From Oceanobacillus kimchii X50 (lineage in GTDB: Bacteria > Bacillota > Bacilli > Bacillales > Amphibacillaceae): a stretch of 64,000 bases of DNA. A program made the translations under genes and the position numbers. How positions within the stretch are numbered: position 1 is the stretch's first letter; every line of letters starts with the position of its first letter. The stretch covers positions 2,358,662 through 2,422,661 of the forward strand of contig NZ_CM001792.1 in assembly GCF_000340475.1 (NCBI RefSeq), read 5' to 3'. A model generated the notes under the pieces. The model did not search any database. It was not told the DNA's origin and saw nothing but the letters and a program-made list of their open reading frames with translations. Positions 27,683 to 36,380 of this stretch are shown here, piece by piece.

Positions 27683-27946
27683 TTATTCACCAAGATGTTC
27701 TTTAATTACTTCTGCTACACCGTTAAGTGCGTCTTCCTCGTCTTTACCATCAGCAGTAACTTCGATTTCTGCGCCTTTTGGAATACCTAAAGACATAACG
27801 CCCATTATCGATTTCAAGTTAACTTGCTTGCCTTTGTAAGAAACTTCGATTTCAGAATCGAATTGTCCAGCCTTATTTACTAATAAAGTTGCAGGACGAG
27901 CATGAACTCCAGTTTCAGCAGTAATCGTAAATGTTTGTGATTTCAT
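27683..27946 (-). CDS. ptsH: Phosphocarrier protein HPr
   Basis: An 87-residue protein with the HPr active site gly-val-his-ala-arg-pro (His15) and the regulatory site leu-lys-ser-ile-met-gly (Ser46). It passes phosphate from enzyme I to PTS permeases, and when phosphorylated at Ser46 acts with CcpA in catabolite repression. His15 distinguishes it from Crh, which has Gln there. It stands alone between kapB and deoD, without ptsI next to it, unlike the ptsGHI operon of B. subtilis. GGAAGGGTG precedes the ATG. Confidence 0.94.
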   Translation of the reverse strand: MKSQTFTITAETGVHARPATLLVNKAGQFDSEIEVSYKGKQVNLKSIMGVMSLGIPKGAEIEVTADGKDEEDALNGVAEVIKEHLGE

Positions 27947-28167
27947 TACATTTCACCCTTCCACACCATATTTTCTCTATGATTGTTTATGCTTGTCTAT
28001 ATACTCAACGTTAAATATTTCACATAAACCTACGTTTATTATATACAAAAATCGTAAAAGATGAAACCGATAACTAAATTTTTATTAATATTAAATTTAA
28101 TTGTTTTTCAAATACGATTATGATAACTTTAATCTAGAAATAGCAACTATTTCAAGGAGGCAAGAAC

Positions 28168-28875
28168 ATGAGTGTACATATTGGAGCAAAACAAGGAGAA
28201 ATTGCAGATAAAATACTTTTACCAGGAGACCCACTCCGTGCAAAATTTATTGCAGAGACTTTTTTAGAAAAACCAAAATTATATAATGAAGTTCGAGGAA
28301 TGTATGGCTATACTGGTACCTATAAAGGTGAACGTATATCTGTTCAAGGAACAGGAATGGGCGTACCTTCTATTTCTATCTATGTAAATGAATTAATACA
28401 AAGCTATGATGTGAAAAAATTAATTCGAGTAGGTACATGTGGTGCTATTCAGAAGGACGTTAACGTTCGAGACGTCATTTTAGCCCAGGGAGCTACAACA
28501 GATTCTCAAATGAACCGACTTATTTTTAACGGAATCGACTATGCACCAATTGCAGATTTTGAACTACTAAAAAATGCATATGACGCCGGAGTAGATAAAG
28601 GACTTCAATTACGAGTCGGTAATGTGTTCACAAGCGATACATTCTATCGTGATAATGCACAGCAGGTGAATGAATTACTGGCAAAATATCAAGTACTTGC
28701 TATTGAAATGGAATCTACAGCTCTATATACACTAGCAGCTAAATATGGTAGACAAGCACTTTCTGTATTGACGGTTTCCGATCATATTTTAACTGGTGAA
28801 GAAACATCTGCAGAAGAAAGACAAACAACATTTAATGAAATGATGGAGATCGCCCTAGACACCATTATAAAATAA
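28168..28875 (+). CDS. deoD: Purine-nucleoside phosphorylase, DeoD type
   Basis: Hexameric NP-I phosphorylase of 235 residues, the DeoD length. Motifs include leu-pro-gly-asp-pro-leu-arg-ala near residue 19, gly-thr-gly-met-gly-val-pro-ser near 66, arg-val-gly-thr-cys-gly near 87, val-glu-met-glu-ser-type ile-glu-met-glu-ser-thr-ala near 180 and the catalytic val-ser-asp-his near 204. It cleaves purine (deoxy)nucleosides with phosphate. AAGGAGG precedes the ATG and a terminator follows the stop. Confidence 0.95.
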   Translation: MSVHIGAKQGEIADKILLPGDPLRAKFIAETFLEKPKLYNEVRGMYGYTGTYKGERISVQGTGMGVPSISIYVNELIQSYDVKKLIRVGTCGAIQKDVNVRDVILAQGATTDSQMNRLIFNGIDYAPIADFELLKNAYDAGVDKGLQLRVGNVFTSDTFYRDNAQQVNELLAKYQVLAIEMESTALYTLAAKYGRQALSVLTVSDHILTGEETSAEERQTTFNEMMEIALDTIIK

Positions 28876-28882
28876 ACTACTT

Positions 28883-28913
28883 CGCCCGGCATATGATTGC
28901 TGGGTGTTTTTTT
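28883..28913 (+). terminator. Terminator of deoD
   Basis: An 8-bp stem (CGCCCGGC with GCTGGGTG, two G-T pairs) with an 8-base loop and T7. Confidence 0.85.
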
Positions 28914-28921
28914 ACCCAACA

Positions 28922-28974
28922 TTGTCACCCTGAATAAATATAAGGTTGACAAAATTTATGAATCTAACTATAGT
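28922..28974 (+). promoter_or_regulatory. BirA operator overlapping the bioY promoter
   Basis: TTGTCACCC at 28922-28930 and GGTTGACAA at 28944-28952 form a near-perfect dyad with a 13-base spacer, as in BirA sites of bacilli (TTGTTAACC ... GGTTAACAA). The right half includes TTGACA (28946-28951), the -35 box of a promoter with TATAGT at 28969-28974 and a 17-base spacer. Biotin-bound BirA would block transcription of bioY. Confidence 0.8.
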
Positions 28975-29000
28975 AAAACTATCAGAAAGGAGGAACGATA

Positions 29001-29600
29001 ATGCAATCATTTCGAGCGATACATATAACCTATACTTCATTATTTGTATGTCTTATGGTAATTGGTGCCAATATTGCTATTTGGTTTCCATTTTTAACTG
29101 TACCAATTGGTGGAGCTTCTGTCCCACTTTCTTTACAAACATTCTTTGCAATTTTAGCTGGTATGATCTTAGGAAAACGACTCGGTGCTTTTGCAATGAT
29201 TGTATATATATTAATTGGTCTAACCGGATTACCTGTTTTCGCAGGTTTAAAAGGTGGATTCTATCCAATGATTAGCCCAACCGGAGGATTTATTATTTCA
29301 TTTGTATTTGTCGCTTTTATTGTTGGCTGGATATTAGAAAATAAATCAATCTATTCCACAAAGAACTTGATTGCAGTTGCATGTATTGGATTGGTGATAA
29401 ACTATACTATAGGTGTTACATATATGTATATAGCTATGAATGAATGGTTAGAGCTTCCAATTTCTTATTTAACTGCATGGATCGGAATGGTTCCTTTTCT
29501 AATTAAAGATGGAGTATTAACTATCGCAGCCTCAGTTACAATGATCGCTTTACAAAAACGGATATCTTCCATTCCAGTAATCCAAAACATTTCACGCTAA
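29001..29600 (+). CDS. bioY: Biotin transporter BioY
   Basis: A 199-residue membrane protein with about six helices, the S component of the biotin ECF transporter. Typical traits are val-pro-leu-ser-leu-gln-thr near residue 34, gly-leu-pro-val-phe-ala-gly near 73 and the pro-thr-gly-gly-phe motif near 92. GAAAGGAGG precedes the ATG. The BirA operator on its promoter supports biotin as substrate. No bioMN energising genes are nearby, so it uses shared EcfAT or works alone. Confidence 0.93.
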   Translation: MQSFRAIHITYTSLFVCLMVIGANIAIWFPFLTVPIGGASVPLSLQTFFAILAGMILGKRLGAFAMIVYILIGLTGLPVFAGLKGGFYPMISPTGGFIISFVFVAFIVGWILENKSIYSTKNLIAVACIGLVINYTIGVTYMYIAMNEWLELPISYLTAWIGMVPFLIKDGVLTIAASVTMIALQKRISSIPVIQNISR

Positions 29601-29696
29601 TCGGTTGTTTCTTTATATTCCCAGGTCTGTGTGATAAAATAACAGAAACATTTATACAAATACATGTGCTTTTGCAGGAAGGATGTTTCGTCATAC

Positions 29697-30176
29697 ATGA
29701 CTCTGTTTTCCAACTTCCCTCTTTGGGCTGCTTTATGTGCAATCATTTTTGCACAAGTAATAAAAATACCGATTAAGTTAATTTTCACCAAAGAATTCCA
29801 ACCCGGTTTGGCATTCAGTACCGGTGGTATGCCTAGTAGTCACTCCGCTGCAGTTACCGCATTAACAACTGCTATTGGCATTACGGAAGGAGTTTCTTCC
29901 AGTATATTTGCTCTAGCTTGTATTTTCAGCGTTATTACAATGTTCGATGCGTCAGGAGTACGAAGACAAGCAGGTGAACAAGCTGTAGTTATTAACCAAT
30001 TAATTCGAGATTTCCAGTTGATTACAACAAGTGCAAAAGATTGGAATAAAAAAGGTGAATCAGAAAAAATGCAAGAATTAAAAGAACTGTTAGGACATCA
30101 ACCAATTGAAGTATTTTTTGGAGCTTTAACAGGAATTATTTTAGCTTATTCCATTGCACCATTATTCACCTACTAA
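29697..30176 (+). CDS. yuiD: YuiD-like integral membrane protein (DUF212, acid-phosphatase-related)
   Basis: A 159-residue protein with about four membrane segments, matching B. subtilis YuiD in length. The motif ser-thr-gly-gly-met-pro-ser-ser-his-ser-ala near residue 38 resembles the PAP2 phosphatase site. Later motifs are phe-asp-ala-ser-gly-val-arg-arg-gln-ala-gly-glu-gln and gly-his-gln-pro-ile-glu-val. The ATG at 29697 fits the family start, though its GGAAGG ribosome site is 13 bases away; an ATG eleven codons upstream has none. A lipid phosphatase role is plausible but unproven. Confidence 0.88.
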   Translation: MTLFSNFPLWAALCAIIFAQVIKIPIKLIFTKEFQPGLAFSTGGMPSSHSAAVTALTTAIGITEGVSSSIFALACIFSVITMFDASGVRRQAGEQAVVINQLIRDFQLITTSAKDWNKKGESEKMQELKELLGHQPIEVFFGALTGIILAYSIAPLFTY

Positions 30177-30178
30177 AA

Positions 30179-30267
30179 AATAAGGTTGAGACTTTAGTCT
30201 AATCAAAAAATAGATCCAAACTTACTGGTATATTTTGAACAACACTATTTAAAGTCTCAACCTTATT
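30179..30267. terminator. Long bidirectional hairpin between yuiD and yuiC
   Basis: An 18-bp inverted repeat (AATAAGGTTGAGACTTTA and complement) around a loop of more than 50 bases. It lies between convergent genes. The stem ends GAGACT/AGTCTC recall the dispersed long terminators of low-GC Firmicutes. Confidence 0.7.
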
Positions 30268-30272
30268 TTATT

Positions 30273-30947
30273 CTAATTGAACTGTTGACGAAAAGCTTGC
30301 ATTGATTCTTCTTCATTCAGCTCGATGAGTGTTTCTTCTGTCAATGTTCCATCTCCCAATTCAATAACATACACGTCTACTTCTTTCTTTCCCCATTGTT
30401 CATATACATCATCTACAGTGTGATAATATAAATCAATTTTATTTCCCGTTATAGCGCTCCCTTTGTCAGCCACAACGCCGAATCCATAATCTGGTATAAA
30501 TAGAATTGTTCCTATTGGATATACATTTAAATCAGCAGCAATAGTAGAATACAAGTCTCGTTTCACTTGAACACCAGAAAAAGTAATTCCATATTCCGGA
30601 TGGTCAGCAGTTTTACCTGTTGATTCTATTCCAGCAGTATAACCAGTTGCCATTACCGTATTAACAGGAAATTGTTCTAAATCAATCGCTTCATCTATAG
30701 ACGAAGGACCTTCAATTTCGTTATTACTTAACAGTGTTTCTTTTGCCTTTGTAACGTTGAGTCCTTTAGGTTTTAGGTTAACATTTTTAAACTGTTCTAA
30801 AATACCTTCTGAAGATGGAATAAGTTCAATGGGATTTGCCTTCACATGCTTTGGAATGAATAAATTTGTAACTGATGTTATCTCCAATACAGATAAGCAA
30901 ATAATAGATAACATCCCTACATGTTTCATCCAATTTTTGATTTTCAT
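30273..30947 (-). CDS. yuiC: YuiC-like 3D-domain protein, putative peptidoglycan lytic enzyme
   Basis: A 224-residue exported protein: an N-terminal membrane segment (about 10-28) followed by a 3D domain (about 115-215). The 3D aspartates are present in val-ala-asp-lys-gly, lys-ile-asp-leu-tyr and val-asp-val-tyr. The N-terminal part of the fold, ala-thr-gly-tyr-thr-ala, is typical of YuiC, a stationary-phase or spore-linked muralytic protein whose structure resembles MltA. GAGGTG precedes the ATG at 30947. It was probably formed by the yuiABC group, with yuiB upstream. Confidence 0.87.
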   Translation of the reverse strand: MKIKNWMKHVGMLSIICLSVLEITSVTNLFIPKHVKANPIELIPSSEGILEQFKNVNLKPKGLNVTKAKETLLSNNEIEGPSSIDEAIDLEQFPVNTVMATGYTAGIESTGKTADHPEYGITFSGVQVKRDLYSTIAADLNVYPIGTILFIPDYGFGVVADKGSAITGNKIDLYYHTVDDVYEQWGKKEVDVYVIELGDGTLTEETLIELNEEESMQAFRQQFN

Positions 30948-31008
30948 GATTAACACCTCTTTGGATGTCATCATTTCCAATCTATTAAAATTTTATTCAA
31001 AAAAGTAG

Positions 31009-31320
31009 TTAAAACATTTGGTAGCCACTTTTTCGTAGAAACTTAATAACGAATCCCGATACGATTGTACCTACAAATCCGGCAATTAAAATTACAATAT
31101 CTGCGAATGCTATATTAAGTAATCTCGTACCTAAATCATTAAACGCTGTTGCAGTATTGGTGAAGTATTCTGTAATTCCTACATTATCAATTATTAGTAT
31201 GACAACAATTGGATATAAAAATGCCATCAACCAGGTTTGTCTTAACAGCATATTTAATATGAATGCGATCCCAAAAAAGATAACAAAATATAGAAATACC
31301 GAAACAATTAATTGGACCAT
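31009..31320 (-). CDS. yuiB: YuiB-like membrane protein
   Basis: A 103-residue protein with three hydrophobic segments (about 5-25, 30-50 and 70-95), as in YuiB of B. subtilis. The function is unknown. The ATG at 31320 has AGAGAG upstream, a modest ribosome site. It lies 61 bases before yuiC on the same strand. yuiA, a tiny gene found beside yuiB in B. subtilis, was not seen. Confidence 0.8.
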   Translation of the reverse strand: MVQLIVSVFLYFVIFFGIAFILNMLLRQTWLMAFLYPIVVILIIDNVGITEYFTNTATAFNDLGTRLLNIAFADIVILIAGFVGTIVSGFVIKFLRKSGYQMF

Positions 31321-31386
31321 GCTACTCTCTCTCCCTTTTTCGTCCTATGTACACATACATGAGTCATTTTATAATAAATAAAGTAA

Positions 31387-31419
31387 AAAGCAAAGGCTTA
31401 GCTAACTTACCTTTGCTTT
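31387..31419 (-). terminator. Terminator of yumB
   Basis: AAGCAAAGG and CCTTTGCTT form a 9-bp stem; TTTTTACTTT follows on the minus strand. It starts six bases after the yumB stop. Confidence 0.8.
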
Positions 31420-31424
31420 ATAAA

Positions 31425-32636
31425 CTAATGAAATATATTAAATTTTCCTTTTTTCATTAATAATTGAATACCGCCTAATTTAAATAAGTACCAATTATCG
31501 GCGAACCGCTTTAATACTGCAGCTTTCCATCCAAATAATATTCGGTTAAATATTTCAGCTATTCCATCATCCTTGCCAAGAGAAGTTATCATCCCTGAAA
31601 TGTCTGGGAGGAAATCTGTCATCTCCTTCCCTTTTATCTTTGCATTAATATTTCGAGCAATAAATTCTCCTTGTTGCATAGCAATTTGCGCAGTTGAAGG
31701 TAATACATTACCATTTTGATCATAATGAAGCGAACAGTCACCAATTAAATATATAGAGTCGTCTTCTATAGAACGCAAATCATTCCGAACCTTCACACGA
31801 CCATGGTCCATAGATAAATTTAAACGCTCTACAATACTATTTGCTTTTGTACCAGCCGTCCATATAACTGATTTAGATAATATTTTATACTCTGATCCAG
31901 CCTTTTCATAAATAATACCGTCTTCTGTACAAGCTTTTACAACAGCATCATTTATAATTTCTACCCCTCTAGATTGTAAAGAATTCATAGCATATTGAAC
32001 AGCAGATTCATCATATCCAGAAAGTACACAGTCTTTGCCTTCCAGTAAAAATACCTTAACTAAGTTTTTTTCGATGTCGTATTCTTTACATATGGTTGGA
32101 ATATGGTTAATTAATTCACCAGCAAATTCTACACCTGTTAATCCTCCACCTCCAATTACAATATTTAATCGTCCATCTTTTGATTTTTTTTCATTCGTGT
32201 ATAATGCAAAATTATATTCTACTCTTTCACGAATTAGCCGAGCACTGTTAATATCTTTGATAGAATATGCAAATTCACTTAATCCAGGTATTCCATACGT
32301 TGCAGGTTCGAAACCTAGACTAACGATTAAAATATCATAGTAAAGATCGCGATTTTTAAATTTAACTCGTTTTTCTTCTCTTTTTATAGAGACTACTTCA
32401 TCTAAAATAAGTTTTATTCGATTTCGATCAATTACTTCTTTAATATCAATTTTAGAACGATCGTGATGAAGTGTTCCTGCTGCATTCTCATGTAGCCAAG
32501 TCGTCTGATAGTGATAATCATGTTTATTTACTAACGTAATTGTTGCTTCATTGGGATGTATCATTTTTTGCATTTTTGCTGCAGCCATCATTCCCCCATA
32601 ACCCGCTCCTAAAATTACGATATGCGGTTTATTCAT
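31425..32636 (-). CDS. yumB: Type II NADH dehydrogenase-like flavoprotein (YumB-like)
   Basis: A 403-residue pyridine nucleotide-disulfide oxidoreductase of the NDH-2 family. The FAD site ile-leu-gly-ala-gly-tyr-gly-gly lies near residue 7, the NADH site ile-gly-gly-gly-gly-leu-thr-gly-val-glu near 165, and the second FAD motif ile-gly-asp-cys near 293. The C-terminus is amphipathic and suits peripheral membrane binding; it would pass electrons from NADH to menaquinone. Start chosen at 32636, equivalent to the B. subtilis start. Neighbour of yumC, as in B. subtilis. Confidence 0.87.
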   Translation of the reverse strand: MNKPHIVILGAGYGGMMAAAKMQKMIHPNEATITLVNKHDYHYQTTWLHENAAGTLHHDRSKIDIKEVIDRNRIKLILDEVVSIKREEKRVKFKNRDLYYDILIVSLGFEPATYGIPGLSEFAYSIKDINSARLIRERVEYNFALYTNEKKSKDGRLNIVIGGGGLTGVEFAGELINHIPTICKEYDIEKNLVKVFLLEGKDCVLSGYDESAVQYAMNSLQSRGVEIINDAVVKACTEDGIIYEKAGSEYKILSKSVIWTAGTKANSIVERLNLSMDHGRVKVRNDLRSIEDDSIYLIGDCSLHYDQNGNVLPSTAQIAMQQGEFIARNINAKIKGKEMTDFLPDISGMITSLGKDDGIAEIFNRILFGWKAAVLKRFADNWYLFKLGGIQLLMKKGKFNIFH

Positions 32637-33021
32637 TACACTCACAACTCCCATAAAATTAAATTCCCGTTATATATTTATCATGGTATGTAATCACCGT
32701 TATATCCCTCTATAAACCTAATGAAGAACTACATGAGTGCCTAGATAACAACATCAACATCCATAATTTTACTCCTAGTCACTAGTGGAAACCATCTGAT
32801 AAATTACTGTTACCAAAATAATTTCTAATTGTAATCAAACTGTAATAAATCACTTCATTATACTACATGGTTTGATTCAATTTTTCAACCTTAAAATTAC
32901 CCATTTTTAAGACTATGACTTGACCTTGATTACTATTCTTCAGTGCGGAAAAATACCAACATAATTCAGTTTATGATACCATTGAAATGGTTATAAATTG
33001 TATATAGAAAAGAGGGGACAT
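32637..33021. other. Divergent intergenic region between yumB and yumC
   Basis: 385 AT-rich bases. It must hold both promoters. I see no good TTGACA/TATAAT pair, no terminator and no riboswitch. Short frames here have no ribosome sites. Confidence 0.5.
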
Positions 33022-34008
33022 ATGGATAGCAAAGTTCTAGATGTAACAATTATCGGAGCAGGGCCAACTGGTTTATTCACTGCTTTCTATGGTGGTATGC
33101 GGCAGGCAAGTGTTAAAATTATTGAGAGCCTTCCTCATATAGGTGGACAACTAACAGCCCTATATCCAGAAAAATATATATATGACATTGCTGGTTTTCC
33201 AAAAGTACATGCCCAAGAGTTGATCGACCGACTTGAAGAACAGGCAAAATTATTTGATCCGGAAATTGTACTTGGACAAGCAATCGATAAAGTAGAACGT
33301 CTAGAAGACGAGTCATTTCGACTAACCTCTAATACTGGGGAAGTTCATTTAACGAAAACGATTATTATAACGGCAGGAAATGGAGCTTTCCAACCTAGAC
33401 GCTTAAATATAGGAAAGAGTGAATCGTTTGAAGGAAAAAACCTTCATTATTACGTAAGAGATATGAATCAATATAAAGATAAACGCGTAGTATTATTGGG
33501 TGGAGGAGATTCTGCTGTTGATTGGGCGTTAATGTTAGAAAAAATTGCTGCTAAAGTAACACTTGTCCATCGACGGGACCAATTTCGTGCGCATGAACAC
33601 AGTGTCAATCAATTGAAAGAATCATCTGTAGAAATTTTAACTCCTTATGCTCCTATTAATATTGAATCATCCTATAAAATTGAAAAGATTCAGCTTCAGG
33701 AAGTAAAAGGTGAAAAAATTATTGATATAGAAGTCGATGATATTATTTGTAATTACGGATTTATATCAAGTCTAGGTCCAATAAAAGACTGGGGATTGGA
33801 TATAGAGAAAAATAGCATTGTTGTTAACTCAAAAATGGAAACGAATATTCCAGGTATTTATGCTGCTGGAGATGTCTGCACATATGACGGGAAAGTAAAA
33901 TTAATAGCAACAGGTTTTGGTGAAGGACCAACAGCAATAAATAATGCGAAAAACTATATTGATCCTAAAGCAAGAATTCAACCAAAACATTCTACTGCAA
34001 TGTTTTAA
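33022..34008 (+). CDS. yumC: Ferredoxin--NADP+ reductase, thioredoxin-reductase type
   Basis: A 328-residue flavoprotein that moves electrons between NADPH and ferredoxin or flavodoxin. The FAD motif ile-ile-gly-ala-gly-pro-thr-gly lies near residue 11, and the NADPH motif leu-gly-gly-gly-asp-ser-ala near 158. The CxxC of thioredoxin reductase is missing, as expected for YumC. Gly-ile-tyr-ala-ala-gly-asp-val is near 281. AGAGGGG precedes the ATG at 33022. The bidirectional terminator follows directly. Confidence 0.93.
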   Translation: MDSKVLDVTIIGAGPTGLFTAFYGGMRQASVKIIESLPHIGGQLTALYPEKYIYDIAGFPKVHAQELIDRLEEQAKLFDPEIVLGQAIDKVERLEDESFRLTSNTGEVHLTKTIIITAGNGAFQPRRLNIGKSESFEGKNLHYYVRDMNQYKDKRVVLLGGGDSAVDWALMLEKIAAKVTLVHRRDQFRAHEHSVNQLKESSVEILTPYAPINIESSYKIEKIQLQEVKGEKIIDIEVDDIICNYGFISSLGPIKDWGLDIEKNSIVVNSKMETNIPGIYAAGDVCTYDGKVKLIATGFGEGPTAINNAKNYIDPKARIQPKHSTAMF

Positions 34009-34011
34009 TAG

Positions 34012-34047
34012 AAAAAAGCATGGAATATGATGATTCCATGCTTTTTT
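34012..34047. terminator. Bidirectional terminator between yumC and the deacetylase gene
   Basis: A perfect 15-bp stem (AAAAAAGCATGGAAT and complement) with a 6-base loop, overlapping the last bases of the convergent gene. Confidence 0.9.
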
Positions 34048-34645
34048 AAGATAAGGTATTCTCCTGTGTTTCTAGATATTCACTAATAGTTACTAATTCG
34101 TACCCTTGATCTACTAGTTGTGGGATTGCAATGCGCATCGCTTGAGCAGTAGCTGGATGTATATCATGTAATAAAACTATTTCACGAGGTTGTATGTTTT
34201 CTAACATATTTCCAGCAATTACATCTGCATCTAGAATTCCCCAGTCTAACGTATCGTATGTCCAGAGGATTGACTGTAGTCCTATCCGATCAAATAAAAA
34301 TTGCGCCTCAGCTGTGGAGAAACCATATGGTGGGCGTACATACTTAACAGGTATACCAAGAAGATCTTCTAATAGCAGTGTACTATCTATTAATTCACGA
34401 TACACTTCGTAAATCTCTGTTTCCTGAAAATTAGGATGACTCAAGGAATGCACACCTATATCATGCCCCTCTTGGACGATTCTTCGAGTAAGATCGGGAT
34501 GTTGAATTGCAATATTTCCTAACACAAAAAAAGTGGCTCTCGCCTGATTCTCTGATAAAATGTCTAATATTTCATTTGTTGGTCCAGGTTGAGGTCCATC
34601 ATCAAATGTTAAAGCGATCATTCGGTCTTGCCTCTGAAACATCAT
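34046..34645 (-). CDS. Polysaccharide deacetylase family protein (CE4)
   Basis: A 199-residue NodB-homology protein without a signal peptide or membrane anchor. All CE4 motifs are there: thr-phe-asp-asp-gly-pro near residue 13, his-ser-leu-ser-his-pro near 66, arg-pro-pro-tyr-gly near 104, leu-asp-trp near 132 and leu-leu-his-asp-ile-his near 157. The metal triad Asp-His-His is intact, so it is likely active on N-acetyl sugars. Lack of export signal is odd for a wall enzyme; it may be released in the mother cell, or use a start further upstream that I did not find. AGAAGG precedes the ATG. Confidence 0.85.
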   Translation of the reverse strand: MMFQRQDRMIALTFDDGPQPGPTNEILDILSENQARATFFVLGNIAIQHPDLTRRIVQEGHDIGVHSLSHPNFQETEIYEVYRELIDSTLLLEDLLGIPVKYVRPPYGFSTAEAQFLFDRIGLQSILWTYDTLDWGILDADVIAGNMLENIQPREIVLLHDIHPATAQAMRIAIPQLVDQGYELVTISEYLETQENTLS

Positions 34646-34734
34646 GCCTTCTAATCTCCTGTATTAATATATTCTATGCTTTTCACCCAGCCTTAGTGCA
34701 ATTAAGAGAGTAATTGAGTTAACAAAGAAAAAAG

Positions 34735-34982
34735 GCGCAAGCACCCGTTTAGCAACGTAGCGAGCGCTCCCTGTTTTTCAAGGGTGGTTCCTTATTTCTT
34801 CCTTTAGAGTTAAAGAATAACGGTGAAGTGACGAACCCATAAAGACTTTCACCCCCAAAGGGTATAAGTGCGACCACACCTCATAAATTACATTCGGCAA
34901 GTCTTCTTTATGTAGGGCGATTTCATGAAGTCGCAGTTGCTGGACGATGGAGCCGGTCGTGGATATTCAGTTATTATTCATA
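34735..34982. repeat. Dispersed non-coding repeat, most complete copy
   Basis: Starts with GCGCAAGC then CCGTTTAGCAACGTAGCGAG, a block also found at 19273 and (as GCGCTAGTG... version) at 63816. Later blocks GGGTATAAGTGCGACCA, CCTCATAAA and ACATTCGGCAAGTCTTCTT are shared with 63816-64000. The right part holds a GCGATTTCATGAAGTCGC hairpin and an ATGGAGCCGG stretch. No open frame is conserved between copies, and ends are not target-duplicated. Confidence 0.75.
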
Positions 34983-35003
34983 AACAAATTTATATTTCCT
35001 AGA

Positions 35004-35046
35004 CAAAAAAACGATTTTCTCAACGCAAGCGATAAGAAAATCGTTT
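35004..35046 (-). terminator. Terminator of yutM
   Basis: A 12-bp stem (AAACGATTTTCT and complement) with a 14-base loop and TTTTTTT on the minus strand, 16 bases after yutM. Confidence 0.9.
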
Positions 35047-35061
35047 ATATATGTTTTAAAA

Positions 35062-35418
35062 TTAACAATCACCTGGTGTTCCAACTTTGTCTTTCGTACG
35101 GAAGGAGGATCCACAACCACAAGAAACAATGGCATTTGGATTATCAATACTAAATCCACCACCCATTAAATTTTCTTTGTAATCAATCGTGGTACCTTCA
35201 ATAATTGGAATATCCTGATTAAAAAAAACGACTGAAATACCATTAATATTTTGAACAACATCTAATTCTTCATTAATATCTTCATCAAAACCTAAGGAAT
35301 AAGACAAACCACTGCATCCTCCACCTTTTATTCCAAAACGAAGATGCGATTGATCAGATTCGTCTTTTTTCATTTCCTTAATTTGCTCGCTCGCACTATC
35401 TGTTAAATTTATAATCAT
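35062..35418 (-). CDS. yutM: HesB/IscA-family iron-sulfur carrier
   Basis: A 118-residue A-type carrier (YutM/ErpA-like). The three conserved cysteines are visible: gly-gly-gly-cys-ser-gly-leu near residue 34 and cys-gly-cys-gly-ser-ser-phe near 100. It would hold a Fe-S cluster between the Suf scaffold and target proteins. TTAAGGAGG lies before the ATG at 35418; 14 upstream codons have no site. Its location near yutI (Nfu type) and in the same window as sufCDSUB agrees with that role. Confidence 0.9.
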   Translation of the reverse strand: MIINLTDSASEQIKEMKKDESDQSHLRFGIKGGGCSGLSYSLGFDEDINEELDVVQNINGISVVFFNQDIPIIEGTTIDYKENLMGGGFSIDNPNAIVSCGCGSSFRTKDKVGTPGDC

Positions 35419-35490
35419 GACGAACCTCCTTAAATAGTTCCTTATTTTTAGTATACACATGTTCTACAGAGTTTCAACCGTTTGAATTAT

Positions 35491-36351
35491 TCATTTACCT
35501 TTGTAATAAAATAGACCAGATGCAATTACCTCTGCTGGACCAGTCATCCAAACATGGTTATCTTCTTTCCATTCAATATTCAAATCTCCCCCAGCAAGAT
35601 GAACAACAATCGGGTGTGACTTCGTTACTTTTTCATTTAGTGTCGCGGCAACCACGGCAGCACATGCACCCGTACCACATGCCTGAGTTATACCAGATCC
35701 TCGCTCCCATACACGAAAATTGATTTCAGTCGACGAAACAACTTCGATAAATTCTACATTTATACTTTCTGGAAAACGCATATCTTTTTCTATTGTTGGT
35801 CCAAGAGTTTCCAGTGGAGCTTCAGCAATATCATTCACAAAAAACACTGCATGTGGATTTCCCATTGAAACTGCAGTAACATATTGCGTTTCCCCAGCTA
35901 CAACAAATGGTTCATTTACTACTTTTGAATCGTTATTCCCCATCATTGGAATTTCATTTCTTGCTAATATAGGTTCTCCCATATCGATTGTTACTTGATC
36001 TACTTTATTATTATCTACAGACACTTCTGCTTCAACAATATTAGCTTTTGTTTGTATGTGAAACTTCCGATTTTGAACAATTCCATTTTCATAAGCATAT
36101 TTTGCTGTACATCGTAGTCCGTTTCCACAGCTTTTACCTTCTGATCCATCCTTGTTAAAAATTCGCATGCCCACATCTGCAGCAGTAGTTGGATGAATCA
36201 AAATCATCCCATCCGAGCCAATTCCTGTATAAATATCTGACATATGGATGGCTAAATCAGAATAAAGTTTTTCATCAATTTCATAATTAAATAAGTCAAT
36301 ATAAACATAATTATTTCCTAGACCATGCATCTTTGTAAAAGGTATTTGCAT
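35491..36351 (-). CDS. dapF: Diaminopimelate epimerase
   Basis: Converts LL- to meso-diaminopimelate for lysine and peptidoglycan. It is 286 residues with both catalytic cysteines: Cys75 in gly-lys-ser-cys-gly-asn-gly and Cys225 in ala-cys-gly-thr-gly. Asn12 and the arg-ile-phe-asn motif are present. In B. subtilis dapF (yutL) also lies between yutM and yuzD. No lysine riboswitch was seen before it, but one controls a transporter at 49 kb. Confidence 0.96.
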   Translation of the reverse strand: MQIPFTKMHGLGNNYVYIDLFNYEIDEKLYSDLAIHMSDIYTGIGSDGMILIHPTTAADVGMRIFNKDGSEGKSCGNGLRCTAKYAYENGIVQNRKFHIQTKANIVEAEVSVDNNKVDQVTIDMGEPILARNEIPMMGNNDSKVVNEPFVVAGETQYVTAVSMGNPHAVFFVNDIAEAPLETLGPTIEKDMRFPESINVEFIEVVSSTEINFRVWERGSGITQACGTGACAAVVAATLNEKVTKSHPIVVHLAGGDLNIEWKEDNHVWMTGPAEVIASGLFYYKGK

Positions 36352-36380
36352 CCCTAATCTCCTGCTTTCTTTTTCAATAA

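Larger units (their letters stand above)
34646..35061. other. Intergenic region with a dispersed repeat
   Basis: About 416 bases without a gene. Most of it is the repeat at 34735-34982, followed by the yutM terminator. Short frames near 34950-35150 are not credible. Confidence 0.6.
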
